Part shown: positions 55,505-64,000 of the stretch, piece after piece
How positions within the stretch are numbered: the stretch's first letter is position 1
Layout of the letters: every line of letters begins with the position of its first letter
Source of the DNA: Comamonas thiooxydans
GTDB taxonomy: Bacteria; Pseudomonadota; Gammaproteobacteria; Burkholderiales; Burkholderiaceae_C
Length of the DNA: 64,000 bases
Direction: 5' to 3'
Assembly: GCF_000964545.1 (NCBI RefSeq)
Contig: NZ_BBVD01000002.1
Coordinates: 124,001 to 188,000 of the forward strand
Program-made: the position numbers and the translations under genes
Notes under the pieces: generated by a model
What the model was told of the DNA's origin: nothing
Database searches by the model: none
What the model saw: the letters and a program-made list of their open reading frames with translations, nothing else

Positions 55505-56263
55505 TCAGGCCGGGTTGTCGATATCGATGAAGCGGTGCTCCAGCCCGCACTCCTGGGCTACATGGGCAGCCACGGCCGGAGCACCATAGCGCTCGGTCGC
55601 ATGATGGCCGGCAGCAATAAAGCTCACGCCCATCTCTTGCGCCAGATGCATCTGGGGCTCGGAGATCTCGCCGGTGATATAGGCATCGGCGCCGGCGGCA
55701 ATCGCGGACTCGAAAAAGCCCTGCGCCCCTCCGGTGCACCAGGCCAGCCTGCGAATCGGCTTGTGCTCCTGCACACCGGCCAGCGTCACCTTTCGCCCCA
55801 GCACGCTTTGCACATGCCCTGCCAGAGCGGCGGCATCGGCAAAGTCCACATCGGCCAGCCAGCCCAGGTTCTGGTCGCCGAATGCGGCCTGTCCCTGCAC
55901 TCCGAGCCGCGCCCCGAGTTGCGCGTTATTGCCCAGTTCGGCATGGGCATCCAGCGGCAGGTGATAGGCAAACAGATTGATGTCATGCGCCAGCAGCAGA
56001 CGGATGCGCTCCTTGAGCCAGCCCGTGATGCGACCATCCATGCCGCGCCAGAACAGACCGTGGTGCACGAAGATGGCATCGGCCCCGGCCTCGATCGCCG
56101 CCTCGATCAGGGCGCGACTGGCCGTCACACCGCTGACGATGCGACGAATCTCGCTCTTGCCTTCGACCTGCAGGCCGTTGGGTCCGTAGTCCTTGAAGCG
56201 TTCGGGCTGCAGCAAGGCGTCGAACGCCTGCAGCATGTCTTGGCGGGTGGTCATCATGGGCAT
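55505..56263 (-). CDS. Nif3-like dinuclear metal-centre protein
   Basis: A 252-residue Nif3/YbgI family protein: RFKDYGPNGLQVEGKSEI, ALIEAAIEAGADAIFVHHGL, DINLFAYHLPLDAHAELGNN, and the late ITGEISEPQMHLAQEMG and AAGHHATERYGAPAV. The His/Asp/Glu residues bind two metal ions in a hexamer; the function is uncertain (GTP cyclohydrolase-like fold, hydrolase). Alternate starts are the ATGs at 56257 and 56254. Confidence 0.92.
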   Translation of the reverse strand: MPMMTTRQDMLQAFDALLQPERFKDYGPNGLQVEGKSEIRRIVSGVTASRALIEAAIEAGADAIFVHHGLFWRGMDGRITGWLKERIRLLLAHDINLFAYHLPLDAHAELGNNAQLGARLGVQGQAAFGDQNLGWLADVDFADAAALAGHVQSVLGRKVTLAGVQEHKPIRRLAWCTGGAQGFFESAIAAGADAYITGEISEPQMHLAQEMGVSFIAAGHHATERYGAPAVAAHVAQECGLEHRFIDIDNPA

Positions 56264-56295
56264 GATTGTCGCACCCGCCGCACTTCAAGATAAGG

Positions 56296-56373
56296 AGCTG
56301 CTAACGCATGCAATCAAAGCATTTCAGTACGAAATACACCTAAATACCTTTGTTACCATGAGGTAGCAGCTAT
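56296..56373. repeat. AT-flanked inverted repeat, family 2 copy
   Basis: Arms AGCTGCTAACGCATG (56296-56310) and TAGCAGCTAT (56364-56373) between the Nif3-like gene and the MatB-like gene, with an AT-rich 53-nt centre. It resembles the elements near 13.9 and 44.1 kb. Confidence 0.55.
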
Positions 56374-56378
56374 GGTTT

Positions 56379-57953
56379 TCAGAGAAACAAGTCCCGGTAG
56401 CGATCACGCAGCAGGTTTTTCTGCACCTTGCCCATGGTGTTGCGCGGCAGCTCCGAGACGACAACGCAGCGCTTGGGAATCTTGAAGTTGGCAAGCCGGG
56501 ACTTGAGCGCGGCGACAATGGCGGCGCCGTCGAGTGGATGGCCGCTCCTGGCAACGACCACCGCCACCCCCACCTCGCCGAAATCCGGGTGCGGCACACC
56601 GACCAGGGCGCTCTCGGCCACGCCGGGCATATCGTTGATAAAGCCTTCGATCTCCGCCGGGTAGACGTTGTAACCGCCGCTGATGATCAAATCCTTGCTG
56701 CGACCCACGATGCTGACATAGCCACGCTCGTCGAGCCTGCCGACGTCGCCGGTCCTGAACCAGCCATCGGCCGTGAACTCCTGCGCCGTTTTCTCCGGCA
56801 TGCGCCAATAGCCTTTGAAGATATTGGGTCCCCGGACCTCGATGGCACCGACCTCGCCCGTGGACAACGGCTGGCCGCTGTCGCCCGCCACGCGCACACT
56901 CACACCGGGCAGCGCAAAGCCCACGGTGCCGCCACGGCGCTCGTCCTGCCCGCCGTGGCGTGCATCGGGGCCGTAGGGATTGGAGGTGAGCATGATGGTT
57001 TCACTCATGCCATAGCGCTCGAGAATGGTGTGGCCTGTGCGCTGGCGCCACTCGCCAAAGGTCTCGATGAGCAGCGGCGCCGAGCCCGAGATGAACAGCC
57101 GCATCCGGCCGGCCGCCTCCCTGGTCAACGTCGGCTCAGCCAGCATGCGCACATACAGCGTAGGCACGCCCATGAACACGGTGGCGCGCGGCATGGCGGC
57201 GATCGCGGCTTTGGCGTCGAATTTCGACATCCAGATGATCTTGCTGCCATTGATCAGCGCACCATGGATGGCGACGAACAGCCCGTGCGCATGGAAGATA
57301 GGCAGGGCGTGGATCAGCACGTCACCGCCCTGCTCGCGCGTGCGCCAGCCCCAGTACTGCTTGAGCATGAGCGCGTTCGAGAGCAGATTGCCATGCGAGA
57401 GCATCGCCCCTTTGCTGCGCCCCGTGGTGCCACTGGTGTAGAGGATGGCGGCCAGATCATCGGCCTGGCGCGGCACGGGTGCATGCACCTCGTCGAAGCG
57501 CAGCGCCTGCTCCAGCAGGCTGCCGTCCTGCGCTTCGCCCAGCGTGAAAACATGCTGCGTGCCGCAGTCCGCCGCCACCTTTGCCACCCAGTCCATATTG
57601 GCGGGCGTGCAGACTACGACGGCGGGCTCGGCATTGCCGATGAAATATCCGATCTCGGCACTCTGGTAGGCAGTATTGAGCGGCAGGAACACATGACCGG
57701 CACGCAAGGTGGCCAGATACAGCATCAGTGCCTCGACCGACTTTTCCACCTGCACCGCGATACGGCTGGCGGCGGGCAGATCGAGCGAGGCCAACAGATT
57801 CGCCATGCGTGCGCTCATGCGATCCAGCTCGCGCCAGGTATAGAAAAGCGGTGCATCGGCCGGGGCCTGAGGCGATACCGCCTCGATGGCGACCTCGTCC
57901 AGATCGGCCGGGAAAGCCGCGCGCAGGGCGGTGAACATATTCATGTCAGACAT
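56379..57953 (-). CDS. MatB-like malonyl-CoA synthetase (AMP-forming acyl-CoA ligase)
   Basis: A 524-residue ANL-family ligase. The P-loop is ILYTSGTTGRSKGAMLSHGN; then FHAHGLFVAIHGALINGSKI, ERYGMSETIMLTSNPYG, GFALPGVSVRV, FKGYWRMPEKT, and NFKIPKRCVVVSELPRNTMGKVQKN, which together match MatB-type (methyl)malonyl-CoA synthetases better than fatty-acid ligases. It would activate a dicarboxylate such as malonate to its CoA ester in the cytoplasm. The ATG at 57953 has GAGAG 8 bases upstream. It is last in an operon with a Bug protein and a crotonase-like protein. Confidence 0.8.
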   Translation of the reverse strand: MSDMNMFTALRAAFPADLDEVAIEAVSPQAPADAPLFYTWRELDRMSARMANLLASLDLPAASRIAVQVEKSVEALMLYLATLRAGHVFLPLNTAYQSAEIGYFIGNAEPAVVVCTPANMDWVAKVAADCGTQHVFTLGEAQDGSLLEQALRFDEVHAPVPRQADDLAAILYTSGTTGRSKGAMLSHGNLLSNALMLKQYWGWRTREQGGDVLIHALPIFHAHGLFVAIHGALINGSKIIWMSKFDAKAAIAAMPRATVFMGVPTLYVRMLAEPTLTREAAGRMRLFISGSAPLLIETFGEWRQRTGHTILERYGMSETIMLTSNPYGPDARHGGQDERRGGTVGFALPGVSVRVAGDSGQPLSTGEVGAIEVRGPNIFKGYWRMPEKTAQEFTADGWFRTGDVGRLDERGYVSIVGRSKDLIISGGYNVYPAEIEGFINDMPGVAESALVGVPHPDFGEVGVAVVVARSGHPLDGAAIVAALKSRLANFKIPKRCVVVSELPRNTMGKVQKNLLRDRYRDLFL

Positions 57954-57982
57954 ATGGAAAACTCTCTTTGCTGGAAACCGCT

Positions 57983-58945
57983 TCATTGCCCTGCCATGGC
58001 GCGCTCGGCAACGGCTTTTTGCTTCTTGCCGTCGGCCTGGGCCCAGGCCTCGAACTCCTGGGACGATGCCGAGGGATAAGCCACAACGCCCTGCTTTTCA
58101 AGCTTGGCCTTGACTTCCGGGTCGCTCAAGGCCTGGCGGCTGGCCTCGAACAGCTTTTGCGTGATCTCCCTGGGCAGCTTGGCCGGCCCGTAGAGACCGA
58201 ACCAGAGCGTGAAGTCCGCCCCATCGATGCCGGACTCCTGCATGGCCGGCAGGTCGGGGAACAGCTGCGAGCGCTGGGCCGTCGTCACAGCCATGATGCG
58301 CAGCTTGCCGCCGGCGGCCATCGGCATCACCGAGGGGGGCGTTCCGAAAGTCATGTCCACATCGCCCGCACCCACGGCCTGAATCGACGGCGCCCCGCCC
58401 TTGAACGGCACATGCAGCATGTCGATGCCAGCCGCATGCGCAAACGAGGCCCCCGCCAGATGCGTGACCACGCCCGTGCCGGATGAGGAATAGCTCAGCT
58501 TGCCGGGGTTCTTGCGCGCCCGCTCTATCAGGCCGGCCACGGTTTTCTCGGGAAAGTCCTTTTTCACCGCCAGCAGCATCGGCGAATCGCTCCAGCGCAT
58601 GATGGGCGTGAAACTCCTGGCGCCGTCGTAGCGCGCACTCTTATAGAGAATCTGGTCGGTGCCGTAGAGATTGGCGGAGCCCAGCAGCAAGGTATAGCCG
58701 TCCGCAGGCGCCCGCGCCACCAGATCCGACGCAATCGTCGTGCCGGCGCCGGGGCGGTTGTCCACCAGCACTGCCTGGTTCAGCACCCGCCCCAGCTTCT
58801 CGCTGACGATGCGCGCCACAGCGTCGGCGCCGCCGCCGGGCGGAAAGCCCACCATCAGGGTGATGGGGCGCGACGGGTAGGCGTCCGCCAGTGCCAGGGC
58901 GCTGGCGCTCAGCAGGCAGACCGATATCAATGCTTTCTTGAACAT
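57983..58945 (-). CDS. Bug-family tripartite tricarboxylate transporter substrate-binding protein
   Basis: A 320-residue periplasmic binding protein with a signal peptide (MFKKALISVCLLSASALALA) and the Bug start YPSRPITLMVGFPPGGGADA. The blocks VLVDNRPGAGTTIASDLVA, HVPFKGGAPSIQAVGAGDVD and LWFGLYGPAKLP confirm the family. AAGGAG precedes the ATG at 58945. It lies between the crotonase-like gene and the MatB-like gene (29 bp gap), so its ligand is likely the substrate activated by MatB (inference). Confidence 0.93.
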   Translation of the reverse strand: MFKKALISVCLLSASALALADAYPSRPITLMVGFPPGGGADAVARIVSEKLGRVLNQAVLVDNRPGAGTTIASDLVARAPADGYTLLLGSANLYGTDQILYKSARYDGARSFTPIMRWSDSPMLLAVKKDFPEKTVAGLIERARKNPGKLSYSSSGTGVVTHLAGASFAHAAGIDMLHVPFKGGAPSIQAVGAGDVDMTFGTPPSVMPMAAGGKLRIMAVTTAQRSQLFPDLPAMQESGIDGADFTLWFGLYGPAKLPREITQKLFEASRQALSDPEVKAKLEKQGVVAYPSASSQEFEAWAQADGKKQKAVAERAMAGQ

Positions 58946-58995
58946 GCTTGTCTCCTTGATGGAAGTTAGGGTTGTTTTTCGGCGCAACAGCGGCG

Positions 58996-59745
58996 CTAGC
59001 AGCCTTTGAAAACCGGTACGCGCTTCTCGCGCCAGGCCAGGCCGCCTTCGCGCAGATCCGCGGATTCGACCGAGCGCTGCACGTCGCGCGCAATCGCCTC
59101 GCGGTCTTGGCGGCCGCAGGCAATCAGATTCAGGTGTTTCTTCATGCCGGACAAAGCCAGGGGCGCCATTGCGCCGATCGTCTCGGCCAGAGCCGCCACG
59201 GTCTCGTCGAGCTGCGGCGCCGCCGCCAGATGCGTCAGAAAGCCGCAGGCCTTCATCTGCTCGGCATCCAGGCGCTCGCCGGTCAGGAACAGGCGCTTGG
59301 CGGTATCGAGTCCCAGGCGACTGACATAGCGCTCCATTCCTGAGGCGTAGAAATGCAGGCCCAGCCGCGCCGCAGGCATGAACATGTCTGCCGCCATCGA
59401 ACCCACGCGAAAGTCGCAAGCCAGCGCCAGATCGGTCCCGCCGCCATAGACGCCGCCCTGGATGGCGGCGATGGTCACCGCACGGCACTGCTCCACCACG
59501 TCCACCATTTCGCCGAAGCTGCTGCCTTCGCTCTGGCTGTTTTCGATTTGTGATATATCGTAGCCACTGCAGAAATACTTGCCTTCGCTACGCAGCACCA
59601 GCACCCGCACCTCCGATCTGCGATTGACGCTCTCGATGGATTCCATGAGCACCGGCAAGTCATCGGGCGCCAGGCGGTTTGCCACCGTGGGGCGCTGGAG
59701 AGTAATGGTTGCGATATGGTCTTGGTAGTGCAGTCTTGGACTCAT
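58996..59745 (-). CDS. Crotonase-fold (enoyl-CoA hydratase/isomerase family) protein with altered active site
   Basis: A 249-residue crotonase-fold protein. The oxyanion-hole elements are present (FCSGYD at 58-63 and YGGG at 100-103). The two catalytic glutamates of enoyl-CoA hydratase are not: GGGTDLALACD has Asp at 105 where Glu144 is expected, and MFMPAARLG has Ala at 125 where Glu164 is expected. So hydratase activity is unlikely; decarboxylase, hydrolase or isomerase activity is possible. Its operon with a MatB-like ligase suggests a malonyl/methylmalonyl-CoA-type substrate (inference). It is the first gene of the operon, divergent from gntR. Confidence 0.85.
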   Translation of the reverse strand: MSPRLHYQDHIATITLQRPTVANRLAPDDLPVLMESIESVNRRSEVRVLVLRSEGKYFCSGYDISQIENSQSEGSSFGEMVDVVEQCRAVTIAAIQGGVYGGGTDLALACDFRVGSMAADMFMPAARLGLHFYASGMERYVSRLGLDTAKRLFLTGERLDAEQMKACGFLTHLAAAPQLDETVAALAETIGAMAPLALSGMKKHLNLIACGRQDREAIARDVQRSVESADLREGGLAWREKRVPVFKGC

Positions 59746-59763
59746 GCGTATCAGACATATAAA

Positions 59764-59775
59764 TAGATATATCTA
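59764..59775. promoter_or_regulatory. Candidate operator palindrome between gntR and the crotonase gene
   Basis: A 12-bp perfect palindrome TAGATATATCTA in a 40-bp AT-rich divergent intergenic region (59746-59785). Probably a GntR operator. The 10-mer TCAGACATAT immediately to its left (59751-59760) recurs at 57946-57955 by the MatB-like start. Confidence 0.5.
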
Positions 59776-59785
59776 ATATTGAACA

Positions 59786-60532
59786 ATGAACCCCAAACCT
59801 TCACCAAGGGAAGAAACCCTAGACGCGCCCAGCATGCAGGACCGCATCCGCCTGGCTCTGGAGCAGGATCTGCGCAACGGCGCATTGCGGCCAGGTGCCG
59901 CCATCGACGAACAGGCGCTGTGCGAGCGCTTCCAGGCCTCGCGCACGCCGGTCCGCGAGGCCTTGCTGCTGCTGTCCGCCAAGGGGATGGTGAGCATTCT
60001 TCCGCGCGTGGGCATCTACGTGCGCCACCTCGATCCCCGCGAGCTGATTGCGATGATGGAAGGGCTTGCCGAGCTGGAAGGCGTGCTGGCGCGCCTGGCG
60101 GCCCGGCGCATCAACGCTGAGCAGAGAGCGCAGTTGCAGGCCGCTCTCGCGCAGACCGCTGCCCATGCCCAGAAAGCCGATTCGATAGCCTATGAGCAAG
60201 CGAATGCCAGATTGCACGATCTGATATATCAATCCAGCGGAAACACCTTTATCGTCGAGCAGACCCGCGAGGCCAGGCTCAGGGTCGCACCGTACCGCAG
60301 CAAGATGTTCGAAAAGCCGGAGCGGCTACTGCACTCCCAGGCCGAGCATGAAGCCGTGGTGGCCGCCATTCTGGCGGGCAACAGCGAAGTTGCTGCCGAG
60401 GCCATGCGCAACCATATATCGGCGGGCGGCAGCGCCTTTGCCGACATGGTGCTGAGCACCGTGTCCGCGCAGCTCATGCAGCCGCGCCGCCGCAAACGCG
60501 CGAGCAGTGAAAAAAAAGGCAGCCACTGCTGA
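59786..60532 (+). CDS. GntR-family regulator (FadR/FCD subfamily)
   Basis: A 248-residue regulator. The winged helix is at residues ~15-80 (MQDRIRLALEQDLRNGALRP, IDEQALCERFQASRTPVREA, LLLSAKGMVSILPRVGIYV), then an FCD effector domain of all helices with the metal/effector His pattern (ARLHDLIYQSSGN, LHSQAEHEAVVAAI, NHISAGG). It is divergent from the crotonase-Bug-MatB operon, which it probably represses until the substrate is bound. MatR of rhizobial malonate genes is of the same class, supporting the idea. Confidence 0.92.
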   Translation: MNPKPSPREETLDAPSMQDRIRLALEQDLRNGALRPGAAIDEQALCERFQASRTPVREALLLLSAKGMVSILPRVGIYVRHLDPRELIAMMEGLAELEGVLARLAARRINAEQRAQLQAALAQTAAHAQKADSIAYEQANARLHDLIYQSSGNTFIVEQTREARLRVAPYRSKMFEKPERLLHSQAEHEAVVAAILAGNSEVAAEAMRNHISAGGSAFADMVLSTVSAQLMQPRRRKRASSEKKGSHC

Positions 60533-60540
60533 CTGCCTTT
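60513..60540. terminator. Terminator shared by gntR and the MFS gene
   Basis: The inverted repeat AAAAGGCAG...CTGCCTTTT overlaps the end of gntR, with an A-run on the left and T's on the right, fitting both convergent genes (MFS gene stop at 60561). Confidence 0.65.
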
Positions 60541-60560
60541 TCTCATCCGCCTGTGCAGGC

Positions 60561-61886
60561 TCACGCTTTGCGCGGCTGCCAACCCTTGCAGGCCAGAGGC
60601 CAGAAGCCCATGGCCATGCCCAGCACGCCCATGGCCGCCACATAGTGGGCGGGAGCCATCACATCCACCTGCTGCCACACGGACACCAGCATGGGAGTCA
60701 GACCGCCGAACACGGCATAGGCCATGTTGTAGGAGAAGGACAGACCGGTGAAGCGCACCTCGGGCGGGAAGGCCCGCACACCCACCACGGGCAGCAGCGA
60801 GATGGAGCCCACGAAGAAGCCCACGGTCGCATAGTTGCAGATCAGCGATGCCTCGTTGCCAGGCAGGTTCAGGTAGAACAGATAGGCCGTGGCCGTCATG
60901 CCGCCCCAGCCGATGAGCATGGTCAGCTTGGTGCCGATCTTGTCGGACAGCCAGCCCCAGAACACGCAGCCTATGGTCAGCGTCACGGTCGCCACGGCAT
61001 TGGCCTTCAGGGCCATGGCAGGCTCGATGTGGAACACCTTTTGCAGATAGGCCGGCGTGAACAGAATCACCACCACGATCGCCGTGGACAGCACCCAGGT
61101 CATCAGCGCCACGACGACGCAGGCTTCCCGGTGGTCGCGCAAGATGGTCTTGATCGGCAGTTCGCGGTCAGCGGCCTTGCGGGCCTGCAGTTCCTGGAAG
61201 ATGGGGGTCTCGTGCAGGAACTTGCGCAGATACACCGACACCAGACCGAAGACACCGCCCAGGATGAAGGGGATGCGCCAGGCCCAGTCGTGGATCTCGC
61301 CCTGGCTGTAGGTGCTGTTGAGCCAGACCCCGATGATGGAGCCCAGGAAAATGCCGCCGGTAATGCCGGAGGTCAGTGCGCCGATCGCAAAGCCGTAACG
61401 CTTCTGGGGAGCATGCTCGGCCACGAACACCCAGGCACCGGGCATTTCACCGCCGATGGCAGCCCCTTGCATCACGCGCATCAGCAGCAGCAGGATGGGA
61501 GCGGCCAAGCCTATGGTTTCATAGGTCGGCAGCAGGCCGATGACCAGCGTGGGCACGGCCATCAGGAACACCGACAGCGTGAACATCTTCTTGCGGCCCA
61601 GGATGTCGCCGAAGTGGGCAATCAAAATGCCGCCGATGGGGCGCGCCAGATAGCCAGCCGCGAAAATGCCCAGCGTCTGCAGCTGGCGCATCCACTCCGG
61701 CAGCGAGGCTGGAAAGAACAGGCTGCCAATCACATTGGCAAAAAAGACGAACACCACGAAGTCGTAAAACTCCAGCGTTCCGCCCAGGGCCGATAAGCCC
61801 AGGGTCTTGTAGTCCTCCCGGTTCAGGAGACGATTCGTCGCTGCAGCCGGCGCGTCAGCCGATGCAGCGTGGTCAAGCGTAGTCAT
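60561..61886 (-). CDS. MFS transporter, metabolite:H+ symporter type
   Basis: A 441-residue transporter with twelve hydrophobic segments. The MHS-type features are LGGTLEFYDFVVFVFFANVI, ARPIGGILIAHFGDILGRKK (motif A-like), RVMQGAAIGGEMPGAWVFVA and GAFPPEVRFTG-type sequence (here VGVRAFPPEVRFTGLS). Relatives import dicarboxylates or 2-oxoglutarate, citrate or proline. Start ATG 61886 with AGGAAA upstream. It lies next to the MatB-like unit but in its own convergent transcript; it may provide uptake for the same substrate (inference). Confidence 0.88.
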   Translation of the reverse strand: MTTLDHAASADAPAAATNRLLNREDYKTLGLSALGGTLEFYDFVVFVFFANVIGSLFFPASLPEWMRQLQTLGIFAAGYLARPIGGILIAHFGDILGRKKMFTLSVFLMAVPTLVIGLLPTYETIGLAAPILLLLMRVMQGAAIGGEMPGAWVFVAEHAPQKRYGFAIGALTSGITGGIFLGSIIGVWLNSTYSQGEIHDWAWRIPFILGGVFGLVSVYLRKFLHETPIFQELQARKAADRELPIKTILRDHREACVVVALMTWVLSTAIVVVILFTPAYLQKVFHIEPAMALKANAVATVTLTIGCVFWGWLSDKIGTKLTMLIGWGGMTATAYLFYLNLPGNEASLICNYATVGFFVGSISLLPVVGVRAFPPEVRFTGLSFSYNMAYAVFGGLTPMLVSVWQQVDVMAPAHYVAAMGVLGMAMGFWPLACKGWQPRKA

Positions 61887-62250
61887 GGTGTTTCCTAGAT
61901 CGAACAACAGGACAGCGCGGATAAGGCCGCTGATCACGGGTCAACGTGCAGTGGCAGACCGATTGCGGCGGGCTTCAGATGCAAAGCCACACCAGACCGA
62001 ATATGAGCACCTTGTGGGCAGTCACTTCAGTAACGGCGGCGTAAGCGCAGTCGAAAAAACATTCTAGGGTTTCCACTCATATATCCTGGACACATAAAAC
62101 TTTAGGTGCTTGCAGTCCTATAGCCATGGGCCCTGCATTCTGCAAAGCTTTGCGTTATGCATTTGCTTGCAAGCAAATGTTCGCTTCGACGCCTGGCGCA
62201 GCCATGCTTCACAATGTGGGCTTGTTCCCTTCACTACCTATACGCATTAC
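61887..62250. other. Intergenic region between the MFS gene and the DegQ-like gene
   Basis: About 360 bp between divergent genes. An open frame upstream of and in frame with the DegQ-like gene (from 62110) is not family-like. Two perfect palindromes are at 62142-62179 (listed separately). No RNA gene recognised. Confidence 0.5.
62142..62179. promoter_or_regulatory. Tandem palindromes upstream of the DegQ-like gene
   Basis: A 12-bp perfect palindrome GCAAAGCTTTGC (62142-62153) and a 20-bp perfect palindrome CATTTGCTTGCAAGCAAATG (62160-62179). Their centres are 22 bp apart, about two helical turns, and both contain GCAAA/TTTGC and AAGC/GCTT. They end 71 bp before the ATG. They may be a dimeric-regulator operator. 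Confidence 0.5.
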
Positions 62251-63411
<1,161 letters not shown>

Positions 63412-63433
63412 TTGCAGCGCCAACAAACCGAAA

Positions 63434-63459
63434 AGCCAGCGCCAGCCGCTGGCTTTTTT
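63434..63459 (+). terminator. Rho-independent terminator after the DegQ-like gene
   Basis: An 8-bp stem AGCCAGCG/CGCTGGCT with a 5-nt loop and six T residues. Confidence 0.85.
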
Positions 63460-63552
63460 CATGCTCCGGCCAGGCCAGCCACAACTTCTTCAACACGATT
63501 CATCAAGAGATATGACTCAAGCACTGATGGAAAAAATTGCAGACAGTCATCA

Positions 63553-63585
63553 AAACAAAAGCCCTTGAATTGCTTCAAGGGCTTT
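63553..63585 (-). terminator. Rho-independent terminator after tatC
   Basis: The stem AAAGCCCTTGAA...TTCAAGGGCTTT with a 4-nt loop; on the minus strand it is followed by TTTTG-TTTTG. It ends the tat operon. Confidence 0.75.
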
Positions 63586-63605
63586 GCAGGAGGTCGGGGC
63601 GAAGA

Positions 63606-64000
63606 TCAGTGGCCGTCCGAGGATTTCTCCACTTCCGAGCCCGTGCCTTCCTCGGCATCGGGCGCACGCGATACCCTGCTGAACCAGCCGGCGCCCAGAA
63701 TGCCAATCTCGTAGAGCAGGCACATGGGCAAGGCCAGGGCCAGCTGAGAGATCACATCGGGCGGCGTGATGACGGCAGCAATCACAAAGGCCAGCACCAC
63801 GAAATAGCCGCGGAAGGCCTTGAGCTTTTCGATCTCCACCAGACCGAAGCGCACCAACAGCATCACCACGATGGGCACCTGGAAAGCCGCCGCAAAAGCG
63901 ATGTAGAGCGACAGAATCGCTTCCACATACGAGGCGATGTCGGGCGTGGCCGCCACGCTGGCAGGCGTGAAGTGCTGGATGAACTTGAACATATTGCCCA
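63606..64000 (-). CDS. tatC: TatC, twin-arginine translocase subunit (5' end outside window)
   Basis: The last ~130 codons of tatC. The frame continues through the right edge: blocks MFKFIQHFTPASVAATPDIA, YVEAILSLYIAFAAAFQVPI, FRGYFVVLAFVIAAVITPPD and LPMCLLYEIGILGAG hold the last membrane helices and the TatC family YEIG signature. The C-terminal tail after the last helix is hydrophilic (PDAEEGTGSEVEKSSDGH). TatC recognises twin-arginine signal peptides such as the one suspected in the Rieske protein. Confidence 0.95.
   Translation of the reverse strand, partial: GNMFKFIQHFTPASVAATPDIASYVEAILSLYIAFAAAFQVPIVVMLLVRFGLVEIEKLKAFRGYFVVLAFVIAAVITPPDVISQLALALPMCLLYEIGILGAGWFSRVSRAPDAEEGTGSEVEKSSDGH

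Noticed and set aside
62110..62250. N-terminal extension of the DegQ-like protease from an upstream start
   Set aside because: The extra 47 residues are not family-like and would bury the membrane anchor. They also overlap the two perfect palindromes, which look regulatory.

Overview
The window looks like chromosomal core DNA of a betaproteobacterium of the family Comamonadaceae, most likely Comamonas or a close relative such as Delftia. The reasons are a high-GC coding style, protein sequences of Comamonas type, the gene orders hemA-prfA-prmC-grxD, pilBCD-coaE-zapD-yacG, rplU-rpmA-obgE-proB and petABC-sspA-sspB, and several orphan Bug-type solute-binding proteins. The genus assignment is inferred, because no database search was possible. 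I see no insertion sequence, prophage or CRISPR array. Two families of short dispersed intergenic repeats are present.

Layout. 1-2.8 kb: ubiquinone genes ubiE, ubiJ and ubiB (ubiB cut by the window edge) with a Tim44-domain gene. 3.1-8.1 kb: a DUF971 gene, a HIT hydrolase and a 1305-residue FAD/Fe-S dehydrogenase related to YdiJ. 8.4-13.9 kb: the glycerol-3-phosphate uptake system ugpBAEC and ugpQ, preceded by 7+4-bp spaced repeats that look like Pho boxes. 14-20 kb: two Bug solute-binding proteins, a secreted twelve-repeat Sel1 protein, an N-formylglutamate amidohydrolase-like gene and a divergent LysR regulator. 20-29 kb: hemA, prfA, prmC and grxD, interrupted by a secreted PEP-synthase-like protein and a SUKH-3 protein, then an RNase H-like gene and a CNNM/CorC membrane protein. 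29-36.6 kb: a lytic transglycosylase, proS, rppH, proB, obgE, rpmA, rplU and ispB. 36.6-50.7 kb: tRNA-Pro, pilBCD, coaE, zapD, yacG, mutT, a DUF815 ATPase, argJ, secA, a DciA-like gene, tRNA-Thr, sspB and sspA. 50.8-56.3 kb: cytochrome bc1 (petABC), mscL, pdxA and a Nif3-like gene. 56.4-61.9 kb: a catabolic unit of a MatB-like acyl-CoA synthetase, a Bug protein, a crotonase-fold protein without the usual catalytic glutamates, a divergent GntR regulator and an MFS transporter. 62.2-64 kb: a DegQ/DegS-type protease and the 3' part of tatC.

How it fits together. Most of the window is housekeeping: respiration (ubiquinone, bc1), translation, envelope biogenesis and protein export. Its accessory parts are nutrient scavenging (ugp under probable phosphate control, three Bug proteins) and the malonate-like catabolic unit. 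The least explained items are the two repeat families, the two genes wedged between prfA and prmC, the unusual crotonase, and a pair of perfect palindromes upstream of the DegQ-like protease.
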